From: Candidatus Cloacimonetes bacterium HGW-Cloacimonetes-1
GTDB lineage: Bacteria > Cloacimonadota > Cloacimonadia > Cloacimonadales > Cloacimonadaceae
Direction of reading: 5' to 3'
Assembly (NCBI GenBank): GCA_002841975.1
Contig: PHBQ01000011.1
Location: 1-45,454, forward strand
DNA: 45,454 bases
Both the position numbers and the translations under genes were made by a program. Under the pieces are notes generated by a model. It did not search any database and was not told the DNA's origin. It worked only from the letters and a program-made list of their open reading frames with translations. This document shows positions 44,232-45,454 of this stretch, piece after piece; positions within the stretch are counted from its first letter, which is position 1, and every line of letters begins with the position of its first letter.

Positions 44232-44678
44232 TTATTGATTCTCATTCTCACTTGATTGGCATTTCCAGCAGAGGCCATAGATATTTAGTTTTAGCTCGCC
44301 CATTGCAAATTTGATGCGCTTTGCCGAGCGGTTCAAAATCGGAGTAAGCTCTTCGTAGTCTGTTTCTACGATGGTCCCGCACTTGCTGCAGATCCAGTGG
44401 ATGTGACGGGGATGACCAAAGATGTGCTCAAAACTGTCACGGGATGAGGTGCGCATCGACTGCTGGATCAGATTTGCATCTTTCAACAGCGGAATACAGC
44501 GGTAAACGGTAGCGCGGGAGATGCTGTCTGTAAGAGTTTTGATCTTGTCGTACAGCGCTTCTACATCAAAATGCTCGTGCATATCGAACACCGTGTTCAG
44601 GATCAAGGCCCGGGTGCGGGTGAGCTTTAAGCCCTTGGTAGCTAAATAGTCTTGAAAAACCTTTTCATGTTCTTGCAT
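44232..44678 (-). CDS. fur: Fur-family metalloregulator
   Basis: A 148-residue winged-helix repressor. The N-terminal half has LKLTRTRALIL and the recognition helix region SISRATVYRCIPLL. The HEHFDVEALYDKI segment and the His pair in HPRHIHWIC (His92, His94) suit a regulatory metal site. Two CxxC pairs (Cys97/Cys100, Cys137/Cys140) form the structural zinc site. Being first in an operon with feoB and feoA, it is most likely Fur; PerR or Zur cannot be excluded from sequence alone. A GAGG ribosome site precedes the start. It probably represses itself and the three genes that follow. Confidence 0.9.
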   Translation of the reverse strand: MQEHEKVFQDYLATKGLKLTRTRALILNTVFDMHEHFDVEALYDKIKTLTDSISRATVYRCIPLLKDANLIQQSMRTSSRDSFEHIFGHPRHIHWICSKCGTIVETDYEELTPILNRSAKRIKFAMGELKLNIYGLCWKCQSSENENQ

Positions 44679-44697
44679 TGGAACCTCTTCTATTGAG

Positions 44698-44735
44698 AAT
44701 GAGTCTCATTGTATTTAAGGCGGGCTTTTGGTCAA
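44698..44735 (-). promoter_or_regulatory. fur operon promoter with Fur-box-like palindrome
   Basis: On the minus strand TTGACC (44735-44730) is spaced 16 bases from TACAAT (44713-44708), each matching the consensus at five of six. AATGAG-T-CTCATT (44698-44710), a perfect 6-1-6 palindrome of Fur-box type, overlaps the -10 and the predicted start of transcription, 20 bases before the fur ATG. Confidence 0.8.
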
Positions 44736-44855
44736 GAAAATTCTGCATTTCTAATAATGTTTGAAACGTTATAGCATCAAGCAGCATGGTAGACTGCGTT
44801 AACGGCGAAGGGACTCACATCTGCCTTGCAATCTTTCTTCGCTATCCCAAATGCC

Positions 44856-44868
44856 GTTCCGACGGAAC
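44856..44868. repeat. Small hairpin GTTCC-GAC-GGAAC
   Basis: Five-bp perfect stem with three-base loop, followed by TCAGGAT. Related in form to the hairpins at 44910, 45026 and 45299. Confidence 0.6.
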
Positions 44869-44909
44869 TCAGGATTATCTTTGAGATCATCGGTTCTATC
44901 TAAAACAGT

Positions 44910-44921
44910 GTCCCATGGGAC
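44910..44921. repeat. Palindrome GTCCCATGGGAC
   Basis: A 12-base perfect palindrome followed by TCATGCT, at the start of the 44917-44938 inverted repeat arm. Confidence 0.65.
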
Positions 44922-44938
44922 TCATGCTGTTGACAAAG
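44917..44938 (+). repeat. Inverted repeat, left arm
   Basis: Bases 44917-44938 match the reverse complement of 45282-45303 at 20 of 22 positions. The shared part includes CTGTTGACAAAG; a shorter match, TGTTGACAAAG, also occurs near 20304-20315. Confidence 0.75.
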
Positions 44939-44980
44939 TCCGGGGGATTGCACTTAAGTCCGCAGGATGATATTGTATAA

Positions 44981-45000
44981 CACGGTACGCAAGTGCCGTG
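44981..45000. repeat. Hairpin with GCAA loop
   Basis: CACGGTAC and GTGCCGTG pair over eight positions (one G-T wobble) around GCAA, close in form to the REP hairpins near the RAYT gene. Confidence 0.6.
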
Positions 45001-45025
45001 CTCAAGATCCCTGGTTCTGATCTGA

Positions 45026-45037
45026 GTCCGATAGGAC
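45026..45037. repeat. Small hairpin GTCC-GATA-GGAC
   Basis: Four-bp stem with a four-base loop, followed by GACATAA. A shorter member of the same hairpin set. Confidence 0.5.
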
Positions 45038-45281
45038 GACATAAAATCCAGCAATAATACTTGATTACATGGAATTACAATCCATGTTTGTGTCGCCCTC
45101 AAGGGGCTAATTCGCATCTAATTATGGCGTTACGAGGGGCTCCACTGCGTTGCGCACCCTCGCTAATACTATATCGCCCGTAAAGGGCTTCTCCCGCGGA
45201 CTACGATTGAGAGCATAAACATTCCGAATCTCGTTTGTACTATAATCATATAATCCGGTTCTGCCAAAATGCATACTTGTA

Positions 45282-45303
45282 CTTTGTCAACAGTCTGAGT
45301 CCC
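45282..45303 (-). repeat. Inverted repeat, right arm
   Basis: Partner of 44917-44938; the pair spans 387 bases and encloses most of the small hairpins. Confidence 0.75.
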
Positions 45304-45311
45304 AGCGGGAC
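45299..45311. repeat. Small hairpin GTCCC-AGC-GGGAC
   Basis: Five-bp perfect stem with three-base loop, followed by TGCATATT, overlapping the right arm of the inverted repeat just as the palindrome at 44910 overlaps the left arm. Confidence 0.65.
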
Positions 45312-45410
45312 TGCATATTCGATAGAATGAGATATGTCAAATAAGCATATCAAGACCAAACCGGAGGGCTCAAGGGCTTACCTTGCTTCAATCACTGCTG
45401 GCAGCGGGGA

Positions 45411-45431
45411 ACTTCCGTGGCGATTCCCTCG
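45411..45431 (+). repeat. Dispersed 21-nt repeat, copy 2
   Basis: Identical to 20089-20109. Here CCCTCGTG (45426-45433) and CACGAGGG (45447-45454) form an eight-bp stem ending exactly at the window edge, so the element may continue. Confidence 0.75.
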
Positions 45432-45454
45432 TGGCGACCCGGGCTTCACGAGGG

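Larger units (their letters stand above)
44736..45454. other. Gene-free repeat cluster at the right edge
   Basis: No credible gene in 719 bases. It holds four small hairpins of one design (44856-44868, 44910-44921, 45026-45037, 45299-45311), an eight-bp hairpin with GCAA loop (44981-45000), a 22-base inverted repeat pair (44917-44938 with 45282-45303), and the dispersed repeat at 45411-45431. Confidence 0.7.

Noticed and set aside
44896-45117. Minus-strand open frame of 73 codons as a gene
   Set aside because: It covers hairpin repeats and has irregular composition with no start signal.
1-45454. Prophage, plasmid or integrated element covering the window
   Set aside because: No integrase, phage structural, replication or conjugation genes were seen; only the RAYT gene and short repeats are mobile-type.

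Overview
The window looks like chromosomal DNA of a Gram-negative, anaerobic-type bacterium of the FCB superphylum. Candidatus Cloacimonadota is my best guess. The reasons are the outer-membrane proteins (TolC-type channel, Omp85-type barrel, MCE protein), a secreted protein ending in a FlgD-like sorting domain with an NPF motif, AtoDA-type CoA transferase subunits, FeoAB iron uptake, and intergenic DNA rich in short palindromic repeats. The phylum call is an inference from gene style. No rRNA, tRNA or CRISPR array was seen.

Layout. 1-978 (minus): an unknown membrane protein running off the left edge. 1206-12609 (plus): a tightly packed block (lepB, hemW, cca, a secreted protein, an MCE protein, a zincin/TolB/Omp85 fusion, pepA, atoD, atoA) ending in a strong terminator. 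12790-18970 (minus): a PadR regulator followed by TolC, adaptor and RND genes, with a candidate operator over the promoter. 19140-20430: a REP-associated tyrosine transposase (RAYT) gene surrounded by GTAG-footed REP hairpins, one of which lies partly inside its coding sequence. 20431-22983 (minus): a P2-like P-type ATPase. 23559-30233 (plus): a small membrane protein, then an eight-PAS sensor kinase with its Rcp1-like response regulator; this segment is flanked by perfect 23-nt direct hairpin repeats. 30403-39287: surface and envelope proteins on both strands (adhesin-like, DUF454, TPR, beta-barrel, beta-propeller with sorting domain, membrane protein, lipoprotein) interleaved with repeat hairpins. 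39572-44678 (minus): fur-feoB-feoA-copA, a metal operon with a clear promoter and Fur-box-like palindrome. 44736-45454: gene-free repeat cluster.

How it works together. The first block joins protein export and maturation (LepB), cofactor and tRNA maintenance (HemW, CCA enzyme), envelope building (MCE, Omp85 fusion) and peptide/short-chain acid catabolism (PepA, AtoDA). The PadR operon encodes a complete tripartite efflux pump. The kinase/regulator pair is a self-contained signalling unit. The fur operon couples ferrous iron import to copper export. The most unusual content is the dense set of short palindromic repeats. Several share a GTAG foot, and these are plausible substrates of the single RAYT enzyme seen here.
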